From: an uncultured bacterium
GTDB taxonomy: Bacteria > Bacillota > Clostridia > Oscillospirales > Oscillospiraceae
Reading direction: 5' to 3'
Assembly (NCBI GenBank): GCA_905215665.1
Contig: CAJMQR010000072.1
Location: 1-6,017 of the forward strand
DNA: 6,017 nucleotides
The notes under the pieces are model-generated. The model saw only the letters and a program-made list of their open reading frames with translations. It did no database searches and was not told the DNA's origin. The position numbers and the translations under genes were made by a program. This document shows, piece by piece, positions 1 to 5,619 of this stretch (positions are counted from its first letter, which is position 1; each line of letters begins with the position of its first letter).

Positions 1-1
1 G

Positions 2-382
2 GAGGGCGTTCTGAAGGGGTATCTTTTCAAGGACGCCGTCAAGAACCGCGTTTTTGTGACCGATACGCCGCAGACAGGTTCCAAGACCTGCGAAACACGT
101 TATCAGGTGTTGAAGAGCCGCAATGGGCTTTCCCTTGTGGAGTGTGAGCTGATCACCGGGCGCACGCATCAGATTCGCGCCCAGTTTGCCCATGCCGGTC
201 ATCCGCTGCTGGGAGACGGAAAGTACGGCAAGCCGGACAAGCGTTACGCCCGCAGCTATCAGGCGCTCTATTCCTACAAGCTGACCTTCCGTTTTACCAC
301 GGACGCGGGAATGCTTTCCTATCTGAACGGCAGGCAATTCGAGGTCAAAAAAGTCGATTTTGTTGAAGAATACTTCGGTTAA
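2..382 (+). CDS. RluA-family RNA pseudouridine synthase, 3' part (5' end outside window)
   Basis: This is the C-terminal 126 residues of an RluA-type pseudouridine synthase, which isomerises specific uridines in rRNA (or tRNA) to pseudouridine in the cytoplasm. The frame is open from base 2, so the gene begins before the window; the GTG at 56 is an internal valine, not a start. The family hallmark GRTHQIR is at 158-178, followed by AQFAHAGHPLLGDGKYG, the usual block after it in RluC/RluD-like enzymes, and then the common QALYSYKLTF strand. The catalytic Asp (GRLD motif) and any S4 domain would lie upstream and cannot be seen. The stop TAA is at 380-382. The family is certain; which position on which RNA is modified cannot be told from this fragment, so no symbol is given. 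The gene converges with the minus-strand 88-codon gene across the stem-loop at 445-478. A weak 7-bp hairpin (381-399) directly overlaps the stop. Confidence 0.95.
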   Translation, partial: EGVLKGYLFKDAVKNRVFVTDTPQTGSKTCETRYQVLKSRNGLSLVECELITGRTHQIRAQFAHAGHPLLGDGKYGKPDKRYARSYQALYSYKLTFRFTTDAGMLSYLNGRQFEVKKVDFVEEYFG

Positions 383-444
383 GCGCGAAAAGCGTGCTTT
401 TAAGGATGAAATAACAATTGACGGTAGACTTTATGAGCAAGAAG

Positions 445-478
445 AACTGTCTCCCATTTTATTGGGAGACAGTTTTTT
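445..478 (+). terminator. Rho-independent terminator between convergent genes
   Basis: A perfect 12-bp stem (445-456 with 463-474) has a 6-base loop (457-462) and a run of six T at 473-478, partly within the stem. It serves the plus-strand pseudouridine synthase gene, 62 bases after its stop. On the minus strand it begins six bases after the stop of the 88-codon gene and is followed by TTCTTCTT, a poorer U-tract, so it may act in both directions. The stem is seen directly; use in both directions is inferred. Confidence 0.9.
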
Positions 479-479
479 C

Positions 480-746
480 TCATACATTCTCTTCCAGCCA
501 GCGCTTCATATCCTCGCGGCCCTCCGGCGACATGGGGAAAGTTCTCTCTCCCTCCATTTGGCTCAGCTCATAGCAGAGCGGTCCATGCCAGAATTCACAG
601 CGGATGGAGCTCTCCTCCATGTTCACCTCATGCTTTGTCGCCCAGACCACGGTCGGCACGATGCGGAATCGGAGCGCGCCGCAGCTTCCGGTGAAAATAT
701 TGTCGTTGGCAAAGGTATGCAGCGTAGGGATGAAGATATCCGCCAT
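480..746 (-). CDS. Small conserved-looking protein of unknown function, coupled to pepF
   Basis: I do not recognise a named family. The product is 88 residues, without signal peptide or membrane segment, so it is probably cytoplasmic. Residues 1-60 look beta-rich with many aromatics (Trp 35, Trp 53) and three Cys (22, 50, 58). They include GALRFRIVP (23-31) and EFWHGPLCYELSQMEGE (51-67). Residues 74-87 (PEGREDMKRWLEEN) look like one amphipathic helix. That it is a real gene is supported by three things. Its ATG (744-746) follows the pepF stop by only 3 bases. An AGGAG at 753-757 in the last codons of pepF sits 6 bases before the ATG. The gene also ends six bases before a strong terminator. 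It is therefore the second gene of a pepF operon and is probably translationally coupled. The operon position suggests co-expression with PepF but does not establish a function. Confidence 0.82.
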   Translation of the reverse strand: MADIFIPTLHTFANDNIFTGSCGALRFRIVPTVVWATKHEVNMEESSIRCEFWHGPLCYELSQMEGERTFPMSPEGREDMKRWLEENV

Positions 747-749
747 TGT

Positions 750-2555
750 TTACTCCTGCATCAGCGCTTCCATCTCATCGATCAGCTCGCCGAAGAGCGC
801 CAGAGCCTCTTCCACCGGAGCGGTGGTACTCATATCCACGCCTGCCCCGCGCAACAGATCGATGGGGCTCTTGCTGCAGCCGCCGGACAGGAAGCCGAGA
901 TAATCCTTCACCGCACTCTCCCCTTCCCTCAGGATACGGCGGGAAAGAGCGATGGCCGCGGCGTAGCCGGTCGCATACTGGAACACATAGTAGTTGTAGT
1001 AGAAATGCGGAATGCGCATCCATTCCATATCGATCTCGTCGTCAAGAACGATGCCGTCGCCGAAGTAGAGACGGTTCAGGCGGCGATATTCCGCGTTCAG
1101 AACCTCCGGCGTCAGGCTGGTGCCCTCCTGAGACATTCTGCCGATGTTCAGCTCGAATTCCGCAAACATGGTCTGACGGTACAGCGTCGTGCGGAACTGC
1201 TCCAGGAAGTGGTTGATCAGGTAGGCGCGCTCCTTCCGGTCCGTCGTCCTGCCCAGCAGGTATTCCATCAGCAGGGCCTCGTTGCAGGTGGAAGCAACCT
1301 CAGCCACGAAAATCACATACTCCGAATCCAGCGGGTTCTGGTGCCTGTTGGAGAGATAGGAGTGAAGGGCGTGGCCCATCTCATGCGCCAGCGTAAACTG
1401 GCTGTCCAGCGTGCCGGTGTAGTTCAGCAGGACGAAGGGATGCGCCTTTGCGCCGGCAGAATAGGCGCCGGAACGCTTACCGGCATTCTCATAGACGTCG
1501 ATCCAGCGGTTGTCAAAGCCCTCTTTGAGGATCTTGCGATAGCCGTCGCCCAGCGGCGCCAGCGCGTCATAGACCGTCTGCTTTGCCTCGTCGATGGATG
1601 CCTTCTTATCGACGCCCTCCACCAGCGGGGTGTACAGATCATACATATGCAGCTCGTCCACGCCCAGCAGCTTCTTGCGCAGCGCGACATAGCGGTACAT
1701 CTTGTCCATATTCTTATGAACGGCTTCAATCAGATTCGTATAGACCTCGGTGGGCACATTTGTGACGTCCAGTGACGCCTCCATGGCGGAGCCATACTTT
1801 CTTGCGTCGGCAAAGAACTGAAGCTGCTTGACCTGCGCCGCCAGAATTGCGGCGATGGTGTTCTTATAGCTGCCGTAGGTGCGGTAGAGATTCTCAAAAG
1901 CGCTCCGGCGCAGAACGCGGTCACTGCTCTCCATATAGGAGATATAGGTGCCCTGCGAAAGAGGATGCCTGTTTCCCTCCGCATCCACTGCGTCGGGGAA
2001 TGTCAAGTCCGCATTGCTGAACATGCCATAGATGGTGTCGGGCGCGTTGGCCATCTCGCCCGCGGCCGCAAGCAGCTTTTCCTCCGCCGGGGAAAGGACA
2101 TGCGCACGACGGCGGCGAATATCGTTCAGATACCGGCGATAGCGCTCCAGCTCGGGGCACTCCGCATAGAAGCGCTCCATCGTTTCATCGGAAATCGCCA
2201 TCAATTCGGGCGTGGAGAAGCTGGAAGCAGCGTTCAGGGCGACAAAAGCGCTCATGAGGCTGCCAACCATCGCCTGATATTTCGACACTCTCGCGTCCTC
2301 GTCGGAGCGGCGCATGGCATAGTTGCCCAGCGCATCCGCAAGCACCTCGATTTCCTCGGTCAGCTTCAGGAACGCAAGCAGCGTTTTTGCAGACTCGCCC
2401 AGCTTTCCCGCATAGCCTGAGATCACGGGAATCAGATCCTTTGCCTTCTGCAAATCCGCTTCCCACAGCTCGTCCGTCGCATAAATATCGTGAATTGCCC
2501 ACTTGTCCTGTTCCGCAATCTGTGAACGTTCCGGGATTTTTTTCGTTTCAGCCAT
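750..2555 (-). CDS. pepF: Oligoendopeptidase F (M3 family zinc metallopeptidase)
   Basis: This cytoplasmic zinc endopeptidase cleaves short peptides. The 601-residue product has the usual PepF length. The zinc site is HEMGH at residues 391-395 (His 391, catalytic Glu 392, His 395), and the third ligand is Glu 419 in VAEVASTCNE, 28 residues after His 391, as in thimet-type enzymes. The N-terminal half (about residues 110-180) fits the PepF/M3 N-terminal domain. Near the C-terminus, HFYYNYYVFQYATGYAAA is the Tyr-rich block that lines the substrate cleft in this family. There is no signal peptide. The ATG at 2553-2555 is chosen because GGAGGAA (2561-2567) lies 5 bases upstream. A strong promoter (2582-2610) gives a leader of roughly 20 bases. 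The gene is followed after 3 bp by the 88-codon gene, so the two form an operon. The fold and active site are complete with no frameshift. The substrate range in this organism is unknown. Confidence 0.97.
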   Translation of the reverse strand: MAETKKIPERSQIAEQDKWAIHDIYATDELWEADLQKAKDLIPVISGYAGKLGESAKTLLAFLKLTEEIEVLADALGNYAMRRSDEDARVSKYQAMVGSLMSAFVALNAASSFSTPELMAISDETMERFYAECPELERYRRYLNDIRRRRAHVLSPAEEKLLAAAGEMANAPDTIYGMFSNADLTFPDAVDAEGNRHPLSQGTYISYMESSDRVLRRSAFENLYRTYGSYKNTIAAILAAQVKQLQFFADARKYGSAMEASLDVTNVPTEVYTNLIEAVHKNMDKMYRYVALRKKLLGVDELHMYDLYTPLVEGVDKKASIDEAKQTVYDALAPLGDGYRKILKEGFDNRWIDVYENAGKRSGAYSAGAKAHPFVLLNYTGTLDSQFTLAHEMGHALHSYLSNRHQNPLDSEYVIFVAEVASTCNEALLMEYLLGRTTDRKERAYLINHFLEQFRTTLYRQTMFAEFELNIGRMSQEGTSLTPEVLNAEYRRLNRLYFGDGIVLDDEIDMEWMRIPHFYYNYYVFQYATGYAAAIALSRRILREGESAVKDYLGFLSGGCSKSPIDLLRGAGVDMSTTAPVEEALALFGELIDEMEALMQE

Positions 2556-2581
2556 TTTGCTTCCTCCATTGTTTTTTCTTT

Positions 2582-2610
2582 ATTTTACCACATACTTTTG
2601 ATTTTCTCAA
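2582..2610 (-). promoter_or_regulatory. Sigma-A promoter of the pepF operon
   Basis: Read on the minus strand: -35 TTGAGA (2605-2610), a 17-base spacer, then -10 TAAAAT (2582-2587) preceded by TGG, which gives an extended -10 (TGn). The start of transcription would fall near 2575, just upstream of the GGAGGAA of pepF. The match to consensus and the distance to the gene are good; no operator-like repeat is visible around it. Confidence 0.82.
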
Positions 2611-2679
2611 CGAAAAAGTAAAAGCTCCGGTAATTTTCAGGTTTGCTTCTCCCTCTGCGCAGTTCGCAACCCTGCTGCG

Positions 2680-2715
2680 AAAAAAGCCGCCATCTTGTCA
2701 GGAAAAGACGGCGGC
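2680..2715 (-). terminator. Rho-independent terminator of the ferredoxin-like gene
   Basis: On the minus strand an 11-bp stem (2705-2715 with 2686-2696, one G-U pair, 8-base loop) is followed directly by six U (complement of A at 2680-2685). It lies 35 bases after the stop of the ferredoxin-like gene and about 70 bases before the pepF promoter, so it separates the two minus-strand units. Confidence 0.9.
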
Positions 2716-2750
2716 GGATTCTATGTTCCGGGAGAAAGGCAAGGCAAAAG

Positions 2751-3140
2751 TCAGCTCTCCGTGATTTCCAGCACTTCCATCGGGCAGGCCTTGACGCAAA
2801 TACCGCAGGCAATGCACTTGGAAGCGTTCGGCATCTCCGGCTCGAACACAAGCACGCCGAAGGGGCAGGCTTCCTTGCACTTGCCGCAGGCGACGCAGAG
2901 CTTCTTGTTGATCATGTACACACCCGTCTTCGGATTCTGTGTGATTGCGCCGTGCTCGCAGGCCGCGGCGCACTTACCGCACTGAACGCAGGTCATCGGG
3001 CGAACCTTGCCTGCGCGCTGCACAATCTTCACGCAGGACTTGTCCTGGTGAAATTCCTTATAAAACGCATTGGAGCAGGCGCGGACACATTCCAGACAGG
3101 CCATGCATTCAGAGCCTTTCTTAACGGTCAGTTTTTTCAT
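2751..3140 (-). CDS. 4Fe-4S polyferredoxin-type electron carrier (four cluster motifs)
   Basis: This 129-residue iron-sulfur protein should carry electrons between cytoplasmic redox enzymes. It has four CxxCxxCxxxC motifs: Cys 12/15/18/22, 51/54/57/61, 82/85/88/92 and 109/112/115/119, enough for up to four [4Fe-4S] clusters, plus an extra Cys 36. The last two motifs end in CP, as in bacterial 2[4Fe-4S] ferredoxins, while the first two end in CS and CE. This layout resembles the electron-transfer subunits of the HycB/CooF/aldehyde-oxidoreductase-partner type, which are built for a partner enzyme. No partner gene lies within the window. There is no signal or membrane segment. The ATG at 3138-3140 is preceded by AGAAGGG (3150-3156) with a 9-base gap. 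With its own promoter and terminator, the gene is a single-gene unit. The iron-sulfur role is near certain; the partner is unknown. Confidence 0.93.
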   Translation of the reverse strand: MKKLTVKKGSECMACLECVRACSNAFYKEFHQDKSCVKIVQRAGKVRPMTCVQCGKCAAACEHGAITQNPKTGVYMINKKLCVACGKCKEACPFGVLVFEPEMPNASKCIACGICVKACPMEVLEITES

Positions 3141-3175
3141 ATCGGTTTTCCCTTCTCTTGAGAGTGTTTTGTTTT

Positions 3176-3204
3176 ATTATACAAACCCTGTACGCAAGAA
3201 TCAA
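3176..3204 (-). promoter_or_regulatory. Sigma-A promoter of the ferredoxin-like gene
   Basis: On the minus strand: -35 TTGATT (3199-3204), a 17-base spacer and a perfect -10 TATAAT (3176-3181). Transcription would begin near 3169, about 28 bases before the ATG. A 16-bp AT-rich palindrome (3217-3232) lies 12 bases upstream of the -35. Confidence 0.85.
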
Positions 3205-3216
3205 CCTTTTTCACCT

Positions 3217-3232
3217 TTTTTATCGATAAAAA
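3217..3232. promoter_or_regulatory. Perfect 16-bp palindrome between divergent genes
   Basis: TTTTTATCGATAAAAA is a perfect dyad centred between 3224 and 3225. It lies between the ferredoxin-like gene promoter and the divergent lipoprotein gene. It could be an operator for a dimeric regulator or an AT-rich upstream element that strengthens the ferredoxin promoter. AT-rich intergenic DNA gives such palindromes by chance fairly easily, and I do not recognise it as a known operator. Confidence 0.3.
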
Positions 3233-3310
3233 TATTTTATCCGCACGGTTATTTCTTCAAGTCCGGCAAATACTATGCAGGCAAAGAATTTTTCATTCAG
3301 GAGGAATACC

Positions 3311-3634
3311 ATGAAACGCATTTTGGTTTTCTGTTTTGTTCTTGCAATGACTCTCACTCTCTTTACCGGCTGTCGCGGGAGAGGAAATGTCTCCAATACG
3401 ACGGACGGCATGGTTGACGGAACAAATAACACGACTGCCACCAACTCAACGAACGGCACGGGCTCTACGAATAACACCCAATCCACGAACAACACAAACG
3501 GAACGGACAGCACGAATCACACGGGTAACGGCGAGGGCATCCCGGAAGCCAGCGCTACGATGCCCGTACCGGGCACAACCGAAGGCACCGGTGCGACTGC
3601 GCCCAGCTCCAGAAGCGCCGGCCCCCGCCAATAA
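3311..3634 (+). CDS. Small putative lipoprotein with a Thr/Asn/Ser-rich repeat tail
   Basis: The product is 107 residues with no folded domain I recognise. Residues 1-20 are a signal peptide: MKR, a hydrophobic stretch, then FTGC with Cys 21 as the probable lipidated residue (the -3 position is Phe, less usual than Leu). The mature part is low-complexity. Residues 46-72 carry hexapeptide units of the form STNxTx: STNGTG, STNNTQ, STNNTN, a half unit GTD, then STNHTG. The tail (77-107) is rich in Pro, Thr, Ala and Gly. The ATG at 3311 is chosen because AGGAGGAA (3299-3306) lies 4 bases before it and the signal peptide starts there; an in-frame ATG at 3275 has no ribosome binding site. The promoter is unclear: TTCACC (3210-3215) with TATTTT (3233-3238) at 17 bases is a weak candidate. 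The inferred location is the outer face of the membrane. The function is unknown; it may be a surface spacer or a fast-changing lipoprotein. Confidence 0.8.
   Translation: MKRILVFCFVLAMTLTLFTGCRGRGNVSNTTDGMVDGTNNTTATNSTNGTGSTNNTQSTNNTNGTDSTNHTGNGEGIPEASATMPVPGTTEGTGATAPSSRSAGPRQ
3446..3526 (+). repeat. 18-bp degenerate tandem repeat within the lipoprotein gene
   Basis: The pentamer ACGAA recurs at 3449, 3467 and 3485 (spacing 18) and again at 3512 (spacing 27, i.e. one and a half units). This matches the hexapeptide STNxTx units of the protein. The copies differ at several third positions, so the array is diverged rather than a fresh slippage product. Confidence 0.7.
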
Positions 3635-3637
3635 ACG

Positions 3638-3665
3638 AAAAAGGGAACCCCCGCGGTTCCCTTTT
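3638..3665. terminator. Bidirectional Rho-independent terminator between lipoprotein and sipL-like genes
   Basis: An 11-bp perfect stem (3639-3649 with 3655-3665) has a 5-base loop and starts four bases after the lipoprotein stop. The plus-strand U-tract is four U inside the stem. On the minus strand the stem is followed by U-rich sequence, with five A at 3638-3642 read as U. It suits both the lipoprotein gene and the convergent sipL-like gene. Confidence 0.82.
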
Positions 3666-3722
3666 GTGCATTCTCCCCTCGGGCGGTTTCAGATGACGGC
3701 TTCTCGGCAACCCAAGGGGAAG

Positions 3723-3759
3723 GGGCCTGCCGCAAAACGAAAAGTTTTGCGGCAGGCCC
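3723..3759. repeat. Perfect 16-bp inverted repeat (stem-loop) downstream of the sipL-like gene
   Basis: The arms 3723-3738 and 3744-3759 are exact reverse complements around a 5-base loop (3739-3743). The stem is very stable, GC-rich at the base and A/T-rich near the loop. It lies 82 bases past the stop of the sipL-like gene. Neither flank has a real U-tract (CTTTA on plus, CTTCCCC on minus), so it is an atypical terminator. It could be a transcript 3'-end stabiliser or a dispersed palindromic element. The rest of 3666-3841 holds nothing else I can name. Confidence 0.65.
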
Positions 3760-3841
3760 GCTTTATCAAGCCGCCAGATCCAGATTGCCGGATGCCCCGC
3801 ACAGACACTCTGAACCTTTTCTGTAAATCCGGCGGATATCG

Positions 3842-5347
3842 TTACATCGGGATCAGCAGCAGAGTATCCGCCGGGATCAGCGTACTCTGCAGGCCGTTGG
3901 CGTCCATGACCGCCTGTGTCGCGGTATGATAGGCCTTTGCAATCTCCCAGACATCCTGTTCCGTCTCCGTCCGTCGAAGAATGACCGACGGTTTCCGTCC
4001 CTCCTCTTTGGGCCTTTCGTTGATCTCTCCTCCGCTGACGCAACGCAGGTGATGTTCCGCGGAACACTCCAGCTCCACGTTTACTGGGCAGCGCAGCTCC
4101 AGGCCGTCCGCGCCAGAGGCACAGAAAATCTCTCCGCTGCCGACCGTGCAGACACGGCAGTTCCCCGCTTCCGACAGCGCCGTGGAAAAGGCAACGGAGG
4201 AACGCATCGCTCTGCCTTGCAGGGCGCCCTCCCCGTCCAAATACAGAATGTTGCAGGAAAGCGGCAGCTCGATCTGCATCTCCTCCCCCTCGCGGCGGCG
4301 GATTGCTTCATCCGTATAGACCCATGCATCGACGACACCGCCGGACGGCGCATCGCTCCGAGCCAGCGCGGTTTCCCGGAAGGGCTGCCGGTCAAGAATC
4401 CCGGTTACATTCCACTCAGACCACTGCGGCACGAATTCCGCATCGGTGCAGAAAGCATCCTCAATCAACGATATCTGCTGTTCGCCGAAAGCGGTACACT
4501 GCGCCAGAAGGTTGGCGCTCAAAAGCAGACGCCGGCAGTCTATCTGGCCGTCAGGCTCCGTCTCCACGGACGTCAGTGACAGCAGCGTATTGAGGTCGCG
4601 GTCGTCCAACTCCTGCTCCATGTCCACATACTGGGAAAACGGCACGCCTGTTTCAAAGGTATGGAGGTTCCCTTCTGCGCACTCGTAGAGTAGATGAACC
4701 ACAAGGCTGCCCTTGAATACCGCCTTGCTGCCCACCAGCTTCTGCTCTGCGACCTCCGTCCGGTAAACGCACTTCAAGAGGCGTTCCAACGCGGGCTTGC
4801 TGCCAGGGAGTTCCACCTCCTCATTCAGCACAAAGCTCTTTTCTCCAAGCGCCAGCGGCAGCTTCAGCGGAATCTGCGTTCTGCGAAGCTGCAGCGCAGG
4901 CGCAGGCTCCGGAATATCATAAAGCGTCTGTTCCCGCTTCGCATAGACTTCCAGCGTGCAGCGGATTCCGACGCGCACCAGCACTTTTCGGGAATTGAGC
5001 ATCCGCGCATCCACACCGGAGACCGCGCAGACGCATTGCATGGTGCAGTCATCATATTTCGTATCGAATTCCTTCCTCGCGGAAAAAGGGATCTGCGTCT
5101 GCAGGCACTGCACCTCCCCGTCCTCCGTAACAAAAAGCACGCCCGCCTGAACGCTCCCGCTGACTCCCGCCGCGCCGGCGGTGCATTCCTCCGAGCGGAT
5201 CAGCGCCGTGGCAAAAGCATCCACCACCCGATCCGCATCCGGGTAGCTGTCCGGTACAATCAGCTCCGCCGTCTGCTCCTGCGTCACCGTTTCGCAGAGG
5301 ATCCGGCTCAGATAATCCAATCTGCTCTCCTGAAAAACAAGCTCCAT
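3842..5347 (-). CDS. sipL: SipL-like spore coat morphogenesis protein (SPOCS/DUF3794 domains plus LysM)
   Basis: The 501-residue product has three regions resembling the SPOCS (DUF3794) domain, at about 26-94 (starting AELIVPDSYPDADRVVDAF), 171-245 and 312-391. A C-terminal LysM domain spans about 455-501 (EQDVWEIAKAYHTATQAVMDANGL, ending LLLIPM); it lacks the usual GDTL, reading TETEQDVW instead. This is the architecture of clostridial SipL, which binds the ATPase SpoIVA through its LysM domain and is needed to attach the coat to the forespore in the mother cell. There is no signal peptide, as expected for a mother-cell cytoplasmic protein. The start is the ATG at 5345-5347: AAGGGGTGA (5353-5361) lies 5 bases upstream. 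The GTG at 5354-5356 that would add three residues is part of that ribosome binding site. The gene lies downstream of rsgA and a 50-codon gene. The domain call is firm; the symbol rests on architecture, since SPOCS proteins also include other coat proteins. Confidence 0.88.
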   Translation of the reverse strand: MELVFQESRLDYLSRILCETVTQEQTAELIVPDSYPDADRVVDAFATALIRSEECTAGAAGVSGSVQAGVLFVTEDGEVQCLQTQIPFSARKEFDTKYDDCTMQCVCAVSGVDARMLNSRKVLVRVGIRCTLEVYAKREQTLYDIPEPAPALQLRRTQIPLKLPLALGEKSFVLNEEVELPGSKPALERLLKCVYRTEVAEQKLVGSKAVFKGSLVVHLLYECAEGNLHTFETGVPFSQYVDMEQELDDRDLNTLLSLTSVETEPDGQIDCRRLLLSANLLAQCTAFGEQQISLIEDAFCTDAEFVPQWSEWNVTGILDRQPFRETALARSDAPSGGVVDAWVYTDEAIRRREGEEMQIELPLSCNILYLDGEGALQGRAMRSSVAFSTALSEAGNCRVCTVGSGEIFCASGADGLELRCPVNVELECSAEHHLRCVSGGEINERPKEEGRKPSVILRRTETEQDVWEIAKAYHTATQAVMDANGLQSTLIPADTLLLIPM

Positions 5348-5352
5348 TGTTT

Positions 5353-5361
5353 TCACCCCTT
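5353..5361 (-). promoter_or_regulatory. Ribosome binding site that fixes the sipL-like start
   Basis: Minus-strand AAGGGGTGA lies 5 bases before the ATG at 5347. Because the alternative GTG start (5356) lies within this sequence and has no comparable site of its own upstream, the ATG is preferred. Confidence 0.85.
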
Positions 5362-5376
5362 GTTCGTTCTATGCAA

Positions 5377-5405
5377 TACTTATGCGGCGTCGGACAGGTT
5401 TATAC
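5377..5405 (-). promoter_or_regulatory. Possible sigma-E-type (sporulation) promoter of the sipL-like gene
   Basis: On the minus strand GTATAAA (5399-5405) is followed after 14 bases by CATAAGTA (5377-5384). Both contain the ATA and CATA cores of mother-cell sigma-E promoters, and the distance to the ATG (about 30 bases) is right. The rest of the -10 does not match the usual CATACAAT. SipL is made in the mother cell in C. difficile, which is why this was looked for; the site itself is weak. Confidence 0.25.
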
Positions 5406-5436
5406 TACTTTTCTTTCCGTCCGGGTATACAAGAGC

Positions 5437-5589
5437 TTATCTGCATCTGCGGGTACAGACCAGCCCGATCACCAGCAGCGCAATGCCGATAAGCGCCAGC
5501 ACGAACTCCGAGGAAAACAGCAGAGACAGCAGCAGCCCCGCACCCAGAGCCATGATGACTGAGCCTAATAATTCGTTCTTTCTGCACAT
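5437..5589 (-). CDS. 50-residue two-helix membrane protein, function unknown
   Basis: Translation from the ATG at 5587-5589 gives a 50-residue product that starts MCRKNELLGSVIMALGAG and ends LVCTRRCR, with stop TAA at 5437-5439. Residues 7-25 and 29-45 are strongly hydrophobic and Gly-containing, joined by a short SSE turn, so the protein should form a transmembrane hairpin. Positive residues at both ends (Arg 3, Lys 4; Arg 47, 48, 50) suggest that both termini face the cytoplasm. The frame is supported by the compact hydrophobic pattern, by AGGGGG (5598-5603) 8 bases before the ATG, and by its position between two same-strand genes: 47 bases after rsgA, with its stop 89 bases before the sipL-like start. 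Its ribosome binding site lies inside the stem-loop at 5594-5627. I recognise no family. A role in sporulation or the membrane is only a guess from the neighbour. Confidence 0.75.
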   Translation of the reverse strand: MCRKNELLGSVIMALGAGLLLSLLFSSEFVLALIGIALLVIGLVCTRRCR

Positions 5590-5619
5590 AAAAACCGCCC
5601 CCTGCTACTTTATGTGCAG
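5582..5619 (-). repeat. Alternative inverted repeat overlapping the terminator and the 50-codon gene start
   Basis: CTGCACATAAA (minus strand, 5609-5619) and TTTATGTGCAG (5582-5592) are exact 11-bp reverse complements. The 5' arm overlaps the 5' arm and loop of the terminator stem, and the 3' arm contains the ATG (5587-5589) of the 50-codon gene. The two stems cannot form together. Confidence 0.6.

Noticed and set aside
381..401. Small hairpin overlapping the pseudouridine synthase stop codon
   Set aside because: Only 7 bp with a G-U pair and two U after it. The strong terminator at 445-478 is the better transcript end, so it is not listed as a terminator.
360..1775. Plus-strand open frame of 471 codons, opposite pepF and the 88-codon gene
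   Set aside because: It runs antisense through the complete pepF active-site region. It has no ribosome binding site and its sequence is Arg/His/Gln-rich low-complexity, as expected from the complement of a GC-biased gene. PepF is certain, so this is a shadow.
2643..3161. Plus-strand open frame of 172 codons opposite the ferredoxin-like gene
   Set aside because: It lies antisense to the four Cys motifs and across a terminator, with no ribosome binding site.
3271..3276. TACTAT as a -10 for the lipoprotein gene
   Set aside because: No -35-like hexamer lies 16-18 bases upstream, and the match is only four of six.
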